NCBI GenBank assembly: GCA_031177685.1
Contig: JAPSGI010000021.1
Coordinates: 1 to 38,872 of the forward strand
Direction of reading: 5' to 3'
Source of the DNA: Solirubrobacteraceae bacterium
GTDB taxonomy: Bacteria > Actinomycetota > Thermoleophilia > Solirubrobacterales > Solirubrobacteraceae
DNA length: 38,872 bases
The position numbers and the translations under genes are program-made. Under the pieces are notes generated by a model, which did not search any database, was not told the DNA's origin, and saw only the letters and a program-made list of their open reading frames with translations. Positions 1 through 6,453 of the stretch are shown one piece after another (within the stretch, counting starts at the first letter, position 1; every line of letters begins with the position of its first letter).

Positions 1-1
1 G

Positions 2-148
2 TCGTGGCCGAAGAACTCGCGGCGCACCACCCGCCCGTCGTGCGACGGGCGCCCGCCGCCGTCCTTTCCCGCCTGGCACCCGGGCGACCGGGTGCACGCC
101 GCGCTCACCGGGCCGGTGAACGTCGTGCCTGCGCGCGGCGCGCGGTGA
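2..148 (+). CDS. 3' end of a truncated gene, product unknown (partial)
   Basis: An open frame enters from the left edge and stops with TGA at 146-148, giving about 48 residues that end in GDRVHAALTGPVNVVPARGAR. Almost every third codon position is G or C, as in the certain genes here. The tail looks like the closing beta strands of a TOBE-like or OB-like domain, but that is only an impression and I do not assign a family. The opposite strand shares the same wobble positions and also reads plausibly (it contains RREFFGHD), so the strand is uncertain. The stop lies 39 nt before the next gene, which has its own ribosome binding site. Confidence 0.35.
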   Translation, partial: SWPKNSRRTTRPSCDGRPPPSFPAWHPGDRVHAALTGPVNVVPARGAR

Positions 149-187
149 CGGTACGGTCGGCAGTACACGTCGTCGAGAGGAGGGACC

Positions 188-340
188 ATGGTCATCAACT
201 GCGACTGCGGTTACGTGGCGCGGGGCGAGGACGAGCAGAAGCTGCTCGAGGACGCGCGTCAGCACATCGCCGACCAGCATCCGGACATGGTCGGCAAGGT
301 GACCGACGAGCAGCTGCTGTCGATGGCGACGGACGGCTGA
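188..340 (+). CDS. DUF1059 family small protein (50 aa)
   Basis: This 50-residue protein begins MVINCDCGYVARGEDEQ and ends in a short helix and an acidic tail. The pattern is Cys5-x-Cys7, a helix, then His26 and His31 (QHIADQH). This Cys/His arrangement is typical of DUF1059 proteins and looks like a small metal-binding fold; metal binding is inferred. Function is unknown in the family. The ATG at 188 follows a strong GAGAGGAGG Shine-Dalgarno sequence (from 175) at normal spacing, one of few clear ones here. A related 57-aa protein sits inside the pentose phosphate operon at 15753-15926. Confidence 0.8.
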   Translation: MVINCDCGYVARGEDEQKLLEDARQHIADQHPDMVGKVTDEQLLSMATDG

Positions 341-382
341 CGAGCGGCGCGGCCCACGCCGGCGGGTTGGCATTCTGTCGTC

Positions 383-1084
383 GTGGGCCGGGTCCGCCGC
401 ATCGCGCTCGTCTTCGCGCTGCTGGCTTCGCTGCTCGTGGCGCCGCCGGCCGCGGCGGCGGAGCGGGTGCTCGGGCGCGTCGAGGCGCGACGCGCCGAGT
501 CGGGCGGGCCGGCGCCGGCCGGCTGCCGGGTCCCGCGCGCGATGCTGCGCTTCGGGTCGCGGGCGGTCGGTCGCCCGTGGCGCGGACGGCTGGCGCGCGG
601 CGTCCCCTTCGACGAGGAGACCGAGTACGCGTTCACGTGGAACTTCCCGGGCGCGTACACGCCGAACGACGAGTGGCGGCGCTACGGCACGGAGAGGCTG
701 GTCCTGACGCTGCACTGCGTCCTGGCGGCATACGGCGGGCGGCATCCGGAGCTCGCGCGGGTCGGGGTGGCGGACCTCTCCCTGCCGCGGGGCGGGAAGT
801 TCGGCTGGCGCTACGGCGGACTTGGCCACGCCTCGCACCAGAACGGGCTGGACGCGGACGTCCTGTTCCCGCGGCGCGACCTGTGCGAGTGCCCGCCGGA
901 GCGTCCGCGCGACGTCGACGCGGAGCGCGCGCAGGAGCTGGTCGACGCCTTCGTGGCCGCGGGCGCGCAGTACGTGTTCGTCTCGCCGGCGCTGTACCGG
1001 CAGGGGCTCCTGCGGGGTCCGCGCGGAGTCGTGATTCCGCTGCGCTACCACGACACGCACATGCACGTGCGCATCCGGCGGTAG
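383..1084 (+). CDS. Secreted MepA-like murein endopeptidase (LAS metallopeptidase)
   Basis: The 233-residue product starts with a basic N-terminus and hydrophobic stretch (residues 1-26, ending PAAAA) that reads as a Sec signal peptide. The rest resembles penicillin-insensitive murein endopeptidases. SHQNGLDAD (151-159) supplies the His152 and Asp159 zinc ligands, and HDTHMH (223-228) supplies the C-terminal HxH pair. Family members cut D-Ala-to-diaminopimelate cross-links in peptidoglycan, so an extracytoplasmic wall-remodelling role is expected. The start is GTG at 383. It converges with the RDD gene, with 8 nt between stop codons. The zinc motif makes the superfamily secure; substrate specificity is inferred. 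Confidence 0.8.
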   Translation: MGRVRRIALVFALLASLLVAPPAAAAERVLGRVEARRAESGGPAPAGCRVPRAMLRFGSRAVGRPWRGRLARGVPFDEETEYAFTWNFPGAYTPNDEWRRYGTERLVLTLHCVLAAYGGRHPELARVGVADLSLPRGGKFGWRYGGLGHASHQNGLDADVLFPRRDLCECPPERPRDVDAERAQELVDAFVAAGAQYVFVSPALYRQGLLRGPRGVVIPLRYHDTHMHVRIRR

Positions 1085-1092
1085 TCGTTCGT

Positions 1093-2016
1093 CTAGCCGG
1101 CCAGTCCGGCGGTCGTCGCCTCGGCGCGCGTCGACTCCGCCCGGACCACGTGCGTGGACACGACCATGTCGTGCAGCGCGCGGTTGCTCTCGTCCCACAG
1201 CGGCCACAGCAGGTTGAGCAGCGGCGGGAAGAAGAACCAGCCGCCGACGAAGCCGATCAGCAGCCAGCGGACGGCGAGCTCGCGCAGCAGGGCGAACCCG
1301 AAGCCGATCGGCTCGCCGCCGTCGCGCACGACGCGGATGCCGACGATCTGCTTGCCCAGCGTCTGGCCGGCGCGCTCGCCCGAGCGGGCCTCGAAGGCGG
1401 CGGAGTAGACGGGGAAGGCGATCCCAATGGCCGCGATGAGGACGACGGCACCGAGGGCCTCGAGGCCATCGACTCCGGTGGCGAGGAGCACGATCCCGGC
1501 GATCGAGGGGATGACGGTGGCGAAGAGGATGTCCAGCAGGTAGGCGCCGACGCGGCTCCCCCACGTCGCGCACTCCATACCGCGAAAGACCGGCTGCCCG
1601 TGCGGGCCCTTCTGGGCGGGCGGCGGCGGCTGATAGGGCGGCGGGACGTACGTCGGCGGGGCCTGTCCGGGCGGGGGCGGGTAGCCGGGCGGCGGCGCGT
1701 ACGTCGGCGCGGCCTGGCCGGGCGGGGCTTGTCCCGGCGGCGGTGGGTATCCCGGCGGGGCTTGTCCCGGCGGCGGTGGGTATCCCGGTGGGGGGCCGGC
1801 TGGGGGTGGGGCCTGGCCGGGTGGCGCGTATGTCGGCGGGGCCTGTCCCGGCGGCGGGTATCCCGGCGGTGGGTATGCCGGCGGCGGGGGATCGTCGGCC
1901 ATCGAGGGTGGGCCGAGGGGCTGCTCCGGCAGGGGGGGCGGTTCTGGCGGAGGGGGGAGCGGGTCGCCTCCGAGCGCGTCGCGCTCGAGGGGGTCGTCGT
2001 CGCGCCGGTCTTCCAC
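1093..2016 (-). CDS. RDD family membrane protein with proline-rich N-terminal tail
   Basis: The 307-residue product has two parts. Residues 1-145 are low-complexity and proline-rich, built from YPPPGQAPP-like repeats. Residues 150-290 form an RDD domain: an Arg/Asp-bearing first helix (WGSRVGAYLLDILFA), then hydrophobic segments, GQTLGKQIVGIRVV and a C-terminal Trp-rich pair of helices. RDD proteins are polytopic membrane proteins of poorly defined transport or stress roles. GTG at 2016 is chosen because a TAGGCT hexamer lies 7 nt upstream, fitting leaderless transcription; an internal ATG (residue 39) is the alternative. The DUF4234 gene upstream has the same design of proline tail plus membrane domain. 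Confidence 0.85.
   Translation of the reverse strand: MEDRRDDDPLERDALGGDPLPPPPEPPPLPEQPLGPPSMADDPPPPAYPPPGYPPPGQAPPTYAPPGQAPPPAGPPPGYPPPPGQAPPGYPPPPGQAPPGQAAPTYAPPPGYPPPPGQAPPTYVPPPYQPPPPAQKGPHGQPVFRGMECATWGSRVGAYLLDILFATVIPSIAGIVLLATGVDGLEALGAVVLIAAIGIAFPVYSAAFEARSGERAGQTLGKQIVGIRVVRDGGEPIGFGFALLRELAVRWLLIGFVGGWFFFPPLLNLLWPLWDESNRALHDMVVSTHVVRAESTRAEATTAGLAG
1721..1786. repeat. Exact 33-bp tandem duplication in the RDD gene tail
   Basis: Positions 1721-1753 and 1754-1786 are identical. Each unit encodes 11 residues of the proline/glycine/glutamine tail (GYPPPPGQAPP register). Flanking sequence from about 1620 to 1890 contains diverged copies. In-frame unit duplication implies that tail length can change by slippage or unequal recombination without breaking the reading frame. 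Confidence 0.85.
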
Positions 2017-2023
2017 GGGGGCG

Positions 2024-2029
2024 AGCCTA
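2024..2029 (-). promoter_or_regulatory. Predicted -10 hexamer TAGGCT (RDD gene)
   Basis: TAGGCT on the minus strand ends 7 nt before the GTG at 2016, placing transcription start at or next to the start codon. No convincing -35 or Shine-Dalgarno sequence is visible, as expected for a leaderless mRNA. Confidence 0.5.
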
Positions 2030-2057
2030 CCCGGCGGTCAGGCGGTGCGCACCCGCG

Positions 2058-2687
2058 TTAGGACGAGGCGACCGCGGCGACGATCGCGATCACGATGATC
2101 AGCGCGAACAGGGACCAGATCGCGAGGCCGACGCCCAGCACGATCTTCTCGCCCGTCGCGACCGGGGCGGTGACGGCGGCACCGCCGGTCCGGACGTCCC
2201 AGTACTCATTGAGCCGGTTGACCACCATCGGATAGATGATCAGCGCGGCGAACGGGACGAACGTCGCCAGGACGATCCAGAGCACGACGTTGAAGTCCGG
2301 CAGCCCCACCCGCTGGCGCAGCAGGCTGATGTCCCGCCACAGCCAGTACGTGATCACGACGTTCAGGATCGGGACGAGCAGCCCGGCGGTGTACAGGCCG
2401 GCATCGTCCGTCGACGCGACCTCGCCGTTGATCTGCTTGCGGGTGACGTAGAACCAGTAGTAGCCGTAGATCCCGAACGACAGGATCGAGAACCCGATCA
2501 CCCGCCCGACGCCCCGCTTGATGGCCAGCTCGCCGAAGGCCGGCCCGCCGCCGGTGGGCGCGGGCGGCTGAGCGTAGCCCGGCGGCAGGGCACCCGGAGG
2601 CTGCATCGGCGGAGGCGGAGGCGGAGGCGGAGGCGGCGGAGCCGCGCCTTCGGGCTCGCGCGGCGGCTGGCCGGGATCGTCCGTCAT
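2058..2687 (-). CDS. DUF4234 domain membrane protein with polyproline tail
   Basis: The product is 209 residues if translation starts at ATG 2687 (MTDDPGQPP). An upstream in-frame start adds 27 residues of non-membrane sequence and is rejected because TAGACT lies 7 nt before 2687. Residues 17-27 are eleven consecutive prolines, then a P/G-rich linker. Residues 55-165 match DUF4234: a first helix with FGIYGYYWFYVTRKQ, then a helix followed by WLWRDISLL. A final helix covers 181-206. The function of DUF4234 is unknown. It is followed on the same strand, 41 nt downstream, by the RDD gene, so the two may be co-transcribed and act in the same membrane process. Confidence 0.85.
   Translation of the reverse strand: MTDDPGQPPREPEGAAPPPPPPPPPPPMQPPGALPPGYAQPPAPTGGGPAFGELAIKRGVGRVIGFSILSFGIYGYYWFYVTRKQINGEVASTDDAGLYTAGLLVPILNVVITYWLWRDISLLRQRVGLPDFNVVLWIVLATFVPFAALIIYPMVVNRLNEYWDVRTGGAAVTAPVATGEKIVLGVGLAIWSLFALIIVIAIVAAVASS
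2608..2640. repeat. GGCGGA microsatellite encoding a proline run
   Basis: A near-perfect run of GGC/GGA triplets (33 nt) encodes the eleven-proline tract of the DUF4234 protein on the minus strand. The hexanucleotide period makes it a likely site of in-frame length variation. Confidence 0.8.
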
Positions 2688-2694
2688 CGCGCGC

Positions 2695-2700
2695 AGTCTA
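2695..2700 (-). promoter_or_regulatory. Predicted -10 hexamer TAGACT (DUF4234 gene)
   Basis: TAGACT ends 7 nt before ATG 2687, consistent with a leaderless start. Immediately upstream, 2701-2716 is a perfect inverted repeat (GGCCCC, GGTG spacer, GGGGCC) covering the region between -10 and -35, where an operator could sit. Confidence 0.5.
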
Positions 2701-2725
2701 GGCCCCGGTGGGGGCCGCGCGAAAG

Positions 2726-2768
2726 TTGCGTGTCGTAGAGCCGGTATAGGCGGCTTAACGGCACGCAA
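2726..2768 (-). terminator. Long imperfect hairpin after the glycosidase gene
   Basis: The arms TTGCGTG (2726-2732) and CACGCAA (2762-2768) pair perfectly. Inside them CGT pairs with ACG and AGCCG (2739-2743) pairs with CGGCT (2751-2755), closing a 7-nt loop at 2744-2750. About 15 pairs form on the minus strand, followed by CTTTC, a weak U-tract. It begins 30 nt past the stop of the minus-strand glycosidase, so a terminator for that gene is the simplest reading. On the plus strand two extra G-U pairs form, so an RNA in that direction would fold at least as well. Confidence 0.5.
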
Positions 2769-2798
2769 GTCAGGGGACAGGCGGCCACCCGGCCGTCG

Positions 2799-4244
2799 TC
2801 ACCGGGGGCAGGCGCGGATGGTGCGGGAGAGCCGGAGGCGCCGGCCGTCGCGCAGGCGGACGAGGGCGTGGACGCGATACGTCCTGGGCCGGCCGGCTCG
2901 GGGCAGCCGGATCCCGCGGGAGAACGGGGCGCGGCGGTCGCGGCCGACCCGCAGCCGTGCGAGGCGGAAGTCCACGCGGCGCACGAGGCGGACGTCCGCG
3001 CCCCGCAGCGAGGCGCGGACCGGCGCCCGCAGGCAGCGCCGCCCGCGCGAGCGCCCGCGCCGCCCGCGCACGGCGAGCGACAGCCGTGGACGCCCGCGGC
3101 CCCGCCGCGCCGCCGCGGGCTCCTCGCGCGCCAGCTGACGCACGAGGTCGCGGTACGCGGCGAACCCCGGCTTCTCGGAGTAGTCGTCGCGCAGCAGCCC
3201 GTAGTGGTGCTGGAAGTTGGCCGACGAGGTCGCGTGGTCGCGCAGGTCGAACCAGCGGTAGTCGGTCACGTTGTAGGTCCCGCGGAAGTCGTGCACGGCG
3301 CCGACCATCGCCCGCATCGCCTGCACCTGGTAGTCCTCGGAGCGCCCTGGTCCCGTCGGCCAGCCGTTCTCCTCCACCTTGATCGGGACGCGGTCGGGGA
3401 TCCCCGCCTTGGGCAGGAAGCAGCGGCGCAGCTGCGACATCGCGTTGACCATCCCGTCGCGCTCGCCGCCGGGGTACTCGACGGGCGGGAAGAACGTCCC
3501 TGGATACGCGTCCAGGCCGACCCAGTCGACCGCTGCGACGAACGCGGGCCCGCCCCGGTCGCGCAGGTGCGACCAGAACGCGTCCTCGGTCGCCGGGTCC
3601 ATGCGGTAGACCCAGTTGAAGCCGACCGTCAGGCTGTCGTACCCGCGGCGGCGCACCTCGTCCTTGGCCGCGATCACGCCCTGGACGAGGGCGTCGCGCG
3701 CGCCCGCGTACGCGCCGTCGGAGGAGTCCGGCGAGAAGGTCAGATTCACTTCGTTCGTCACCTGCACGGCCACCACGCCCGGGTTGGCGCCGAAGCGCCG
3801 GACCACGTCGCGGACCCAGGCGACGAACCCCGCCACGTCGCCCTCCTGCTGCGGACGCGGGTGGTAGCGCAGCTGCAGCTCGACCAGGTAGCCCGCCCGC
3901 GTGTAGCGCTCGGCCAGCGCGAGGAAGCGCCGGACCCCGGCCTCGCCGTCGGACCAGAAGAAGCGGTTCAGGCGAACCGTGAACGTCCCGCGCGGCGGGC
4001 GCAGCCGCGCCAGCGCGCCCAGCGTCTTCGCCGGGTCGTCGGGGACCGCCTCCACGCGCGGTCCGAAGGCGCCGGCCTCGCCGGCCGGGTTGGTCCCGAA
4101 GCGCAGCCGCGGCGCCTCGAGCTGGCGCACCCCGGCCGCGCTCGTGTCGCCCAGGCACACCGATGGCGCCTGCCCACCCGCGCCGGGCGGCAAGACCGCC
4201 AGCGCAAGCAGGGCTCCCCCGATCGCCACCAACCGACGCCCCAT
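2799..4244 (-). CDS. Secreted clan GH-A-like glycoside hydrolase
   Basis: This 481-residue protein has a signal peptide (1-25, cleavage likely after GAGGQA). The TIM-barrel-like region (about 85-370) contains VQVTNEVNL with Glu165 as likely acid/base, and KVEENGWPTG with Glu292 as likely nucleophile. The two glutamates lie about 127 residues apart in NE and ExGWP contexts, as in clan GH-A beta-glycosidases (GH5/GH39-like). An Arg-rich linker (about 375-400) precedes a short beta-rich C-terminal module. The substrate cannot be read from sequence; a secreted plant- or wall-polysaccharide glycosidase is plausible. TACCCT 8 nt before ATG 4244 supports this start. It lies 27 nt downstream of the VOC gene. 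Confidence 0.75.
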   Translation of the reverse strand: MGRRLVAIGGALLALAVLPPGAGGQAPSVCLGDTSAAGVRQLEAPRLRFGTNPAGEAGAFGPRVEAVPDDPAKTLGALARLRPPRGTFTVRLNRFFWSDGEAGVRRFLALAERYTRAGYLVELQLRYHPRPQQEGDVAGFVAWVRDVVRRFGANPGVVAVQVTNEVNLTFSPDSSDGAYAGARDALVQGVIAAKDEVRRRGYDSLTVGFNWVYRMDPATEDAFWSHLRDRGGPAFVAAVDWVGLDAYPGTFFPPVEYPGGERDGMVNAMSQLRRCFLPKAGIPDRVPIKVEENGWPTGPGRSEDYQVQAMRAMVGAVHDFRGTYNVTDYRWFDLRDHATSSANFQHHYGLLRDDYSEKPGFAAYRDLVRQLAREEPAAARRGRGRPRLSLAVRGRRGRSRGRRCLRAPVRASLRGADVRLVRRVDFRLARLRVGRDRRAPFSRGIRLPRAGRPRTYRVHALVRLRDGRRLRLSRTIRACPR

Positions 4245-4252
4245 AGCGGCCG

Positions 4253-4258
4253 AGGGTA
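4253..4258 (-). promoter_or_regulatory. Predicted -10 hexamer TACCCT (glycosidase)
   Basis: TACCCT on the minus strand ends 8 nt before ATG 4244. This gives the glycosidase its own leaderless promoter despite the VOC gene lying just upstream on the same strand. Confidence 0.5.
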
Positions 4259-4271
4259 GCGGCCGAAAGCC

Positions 4272-4712
4272 CTAGTAAGGCCAGATCAAAGCCCCACGCG
4301 AATCGAAGGAGGCGTCCGGGATCCAGGCCACCTCCCACACATTGCCCTCGGGATCGGCGAAGTAGCCCGACCGGCCTCCCCAGTCGCGGTCTTGCGCAGC
4401 GGCCAGCACCCTCGCCCCGGCATCGGCCGCGGCCACCAGCGCCGCGTCCACCTGCTCGCGCTCATCCACGTTGACCGCCAGCGTCACGCCCCGGAACGCG
4501 CCCGCGGGCGGCGCGACGTGACCGCCGGCCTCCTCCGCCAGGGTCGCGGCGTCGTACAGCGTGAACACCGCGCCCCCCAGTGGGAACGCGGCGAAGTTCC
4601 CCGGCGGCGAGCCGGACTCCCACCCCAGGCGCTCGTAGAAGGCACGCAGCGCGGCTACGTCGTGCGCCCCGAGCGTCACGACGCTGAGGCGGCGCGGGAT
4701 GCCGTCGGCCAT
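4272..4712 (-). CDS. VOC family (glyoxalase/bleomycin-resistance-like) protein
   Basis: The 146-residue product has two beta-alpha-beta-beta-beta modules of the vicinal oxygen chelate fold. The first starts at RLSVVTLGAHDVAALRAFYERLGW and the second at RGVTLAVNVDEREQ. The closing GYFADPEGNVWEVAW is the usual VOC signature, with Glu143-type metal ligation likely near its end. Members include glyoxalase I, dioxygenases and antibiotic-binding proteins, and the reaction here cannot be named. Length matches single-chain two-module VOC proteins. It is divergent from arfB with only 19 bp between start codons, and both genes have a TANNNT hexamer in that gap. Confidence 0.85.
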   Translation of the reverse strand: MADGIPRRLSVVTLGAHDVAALRAFYERLGWESGSPPGNFAAFPLGGAVFTLYDAATLAEEAGGHVAPPAGAFRGVTLAVNVDEREQVDAALVAAADAGARVLAAAQDRDWGGRSGYFADPEGNVWEVAWIPDASFDSRGALIWPY

Positions 4713-4717
4713 GGCCG

Positions 4718-4724
4718 TAGCCTA
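4718..4724. promoter_or_regulatory. Overlapping divergent -10 hexamers sharing TAGCCTA
   Basis: Read on the plus strand, TAGCCT (4718-4723) ends 8 nt before arfB ATG 4732. Read on the minus strand, TAGGCT (4724-4719) ends 6 nt before the VOC ATG 4712. Seven base pairs therefore appear to hold both -10 elements, so RNA polymerase could melt the site for one gene or the other but not both together. Confidence 0.55.
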
Positions 4725-4731
4725 GACCCGC

Positions 4732-5139
4732 ATGGAGGACCCGATGCAAGTGGCGCCGGGCGTCGCGATCCCGCTGCGGGAGGTCCAGCTGCGCGCTTCG
4801 CGCTCGTCAGGCCCGGGCGGCCAGCACGCAAACGTCACCGCCTCGCGCGTGGAGGCCGTCTTCGACGTCGCGGGCTCGCCCTCGCTGTCCGAGGAGCAGC
4901 GCCGCCGCGCGATGGCGAAGGTCGGCCCCCGTCTCACCGCCATCGCCCAGGACGCCCGCAGCCAGGCCCGCAACCGCGAGCTCGCCCTCGAGCGCCTGCG
5001 CGACCGCCTCGCCGCCGCGCTCGCCGTTCCCCGCAAGCGCCGCGCCACCAGGCCGACGCGCGCGTCGCGCCAGCGCCGCGCCGAGGCCAAGCGCCGCCGC
5101 GCCCAGACCAAGGCGCTGCGCCGCCGCCCCCCGGAGTGA
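4732..5139 (+). CDS. arfB: ArfB/YaeJ-type peptidyl-tRNA hydrolase (ribosome rescue)
   Basis: The 135-residue protein has a release-factor-like catalytic domain (residues 10-95) with the GGQ motif in SSGPGGQHANVTASRVE (Gly29-Gly30-Gln31), which hydrolyses peptidyl-tRNA ester bonds. Residues 99-135 form a very basic tail (KRRATRP, KRRRAQTKALRRR) that in ArfB enters the empty mRNA channel of stalled ribosomes. The combination of GGQ domain, basic tail and 135-140 aa length is diagnostic; codon-recognition domains of true release factors are absent. It should free nascent chains on non-stop ribosomes. It converges with the next gene (6 nt between stops). Confidence 0.92.
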   Translation: MEDPMQVAPGVAIPLREVQLRASRSSGPGGQHANVTASRVEAVFDVAGSPSLSEEQRRRAMAKVGPRLTAIAQDARSQARNRELALERLRDRLAAALAVPRKRRATRPTRASRQRRAEAKRRRAQTKALRRRPPE

Positions 5140-5154
5140 CGCCGCTCAGCGGCG
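5140..5154. terminator. Short hairpin at convergent gene ends (arfB / 5146 gene)
   Basis: CGCCGC (5140-5145), TCA, GCGGCG (5149-5154) forms a perfect 6-bp stem spanning the gap between the two convergent stop codons. No U-tract follows on either side. Part of it encodes the arginine tail of the minus-strand gene, so it may be chance. Confidence 0.25.
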
Positions 5155-6411
5155 GCGGGGGATCTCGCGGCCGCGCGCGGGCAGGGAGGCCGAGCGCGGC
5201 TCCGCCGCGATCACGCTCCGCCCGCGCCGCGAGACCCGGGCCGGCACGGCCTTGGAGCGGTTGCGGCCGACCGCGCGCCAGCGCACCGCCACAGGACGCA
5301 GGCGCAGGAGCACGCGCCACGTGGGATCGTCGATCGAGCCGTTGACCGCCAGGCCGCGCTCCTGCTGGAAGTCCATGACCGCGTCGCGCGTACGCGCGCC
5401 GAACACGCCGTCCAGCGGCACCCGGTAGCCGGCCGCCCACAGGTGCTGCTGCGCCCACACCACGAAGTCTCCGCGCGCGCGCATCCGCAGCCGGGGGTGC
5501 ATCGAGGCGGCCCGGTAGCCCTTGAGCGACTCGATCGGCGCGCCCACGGCGTTCCAGCCCGCGGCGCTGGTCTGCGACCACTCCCACCACGAGACGCCCC
5601 CGGCCCCGTAGGCCTGGGCGACCTGGCGGAAGCGGCGCACCTGCCACGCCGGCGTGCGGTCGTAGGTCTGGCCGAGCGGGAAGATCGGGCGCTTGTACAG
5701 CCGGCTCCACGTGTACGTGGCGGCGAAGTTGCGGTCCACGCTCGTCCCGATCGACTTCCAGTACATCTGCGGCTGGTTGGCCTCCGCGGCGCCCGGCGCG
5801 AGGAACACGGAGTACGGGAAGGCCGGGTGGAAGTGGACGTAGGGGAACGGCGCCAGCCCGATCGGGTAGGAGTCCCCGACCAGCGCGCGCAGGCGGCGCA
5901 CGTAGCGGTCGGCCGCGGCGTACTTGCCCTCGTACTCGGCCTCGGCGTCGATCACGAAGCAGTCGGCGCCCGCACGCTTGGCCCAGGCGGCCACGTTGGC
6001 CTCGCCGATCGGCTTGTCGCCGTACACGTACTGCCAGCCGCACACGCGCAGACCGGCATCGCGGAAGGCCTGGACGAGCGCCGGGGAGAACTGGCGCCAG
6101 CGGTTGGTCCCGTCGCCGCTCTTGACGAACAGGGTCCTGACGTCGTGACGCCGCGCCCGGGCGACGATGCGCGCGACGCTGCCGCCCTCGGTGCGCGGGA
6201 TCTGCCAGATCCACATCCCGTTGCCGGTGAAAGCGGCATGCGGGGTCTCGGACGCCGGCGGCGGCGCGCTCGGCGGCGCGCCCCCGGTCGTCGGGTCGCC
6301 ACCGGTCGGCGGGGTGCCGCCCCCGACCTGTGCGGACGCCGGGCCGGCGAGCGCGAGCGCGAGCAGGCCGGCGGCGCCCGCGGTGCGTGCTGTGCGGAGC
6401 TCCATCCGCAT
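5146..6411 (-). CDS. Secreted TIM-barrel (GH25/DUF1906-like) protein with peptidoglycan-binding domain
   Basis: The 421-residue product has a signal peptide (1-27, ASAQ), a Gly/Pro/Thr-rich linker (28-60) and a barrel-like domain (about 62-300). That domain carries GMWIWQIP, TLFVKSGDG, FVIDAEAEYEG (acidic cluster 155-161) and GGVSWWEWSQ at strand ends. A PG_binding_1 module follows (about 313-370: RGDFVVWAQQHLWAAGY, DGVFGARTRDAVMDFQQERGL), then a basic tail. The layout suggests a wall-anchored hydrolase or sugar-binding protein acting on peptidoglycan. DAE resembles catalytic acids of GH25-like lysozymes, but activity is unproven. TAGCCT lies 13 nt upstream of ATG 6411; a second ATG at residue 3 is also possible. 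Confidence 0.75.
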   Translation of the reverse strand: MRMELRTARTAGAAGLLALALAGPASAQVGGGTPPTGGDPTTGGAPPSAPPPASETPHAAFTGNGMWIWQIPRTEGGSVARIVARARRHDVRTLFVKSGDGTNRWRQFSPALVQAFRDAGLRVCGWQYVYGDKPIGEANVAAWAKRAGADCFVIDAEAEYEGKYAAADRYVRRLRALVGDSYPIGLAPFPYVHFHPAFPYSVFLAPGAAEANQPQMYWKSIGTSVDRNFAATYTWSRLYKRPIFPLGQTYDRTPAWQVRRFRQVAQAYGAGGVSWWEWSQTSAAGWNAVGAPIESLKGYRAASMHPRLRMRARGDFVVWAQQHLWAAGYRVPLDGVFGARTRDAVMDFQQERGLAVNGSIDDPTWRVLLRLRPVAVRWRAVGRNRSKAVPARVSRRGRSVIAAEPRSASLPARGREIPRRR

Positions 6412-6424
6412 GTGTGAACAGCGC

Positions 6425-6430
6425 AGGCTA
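6425..6430 (-). promoter_or_regulatory. Predicted -10 hexamer TAGCCT (5146 gene)
   Basis: TAGCCT ends 13 nt before ATG 6411 (19 nt before the internal ATG at residue 3), predicting a leader of about 6-12 nt. It lies in the 42-nt gap after the catalase-like gene on the same strand. Confidence 0.4.
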
Positions 6431-6453
6431 GCCGGGGTTGCGGTCGGCGCGGC

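Noticed and set aside
1-186. Minus-strand partial gene containing RREFFGHD
   Set aside because: It reads plausibly but shares wobble positions with the plus-strand frame, has no start signal, and cannot be told apart without sequence beyond the edge. The plus frame ends neatly before the DUF1059 gene.
4-2061. 685-codon plus-strand open frame across several genes
   Set aside because: It is a Gly/Arg/Ala-rich shadow of the genes at 383 and 1093, produced by the lack of AT-rich stop codons. Its composition is unlike real proteins.
2608-2640. CRISPR-like or VNTR array
   Set aside because: It is a simple GGCGGA microsatellite coding for prolines, without spacers.
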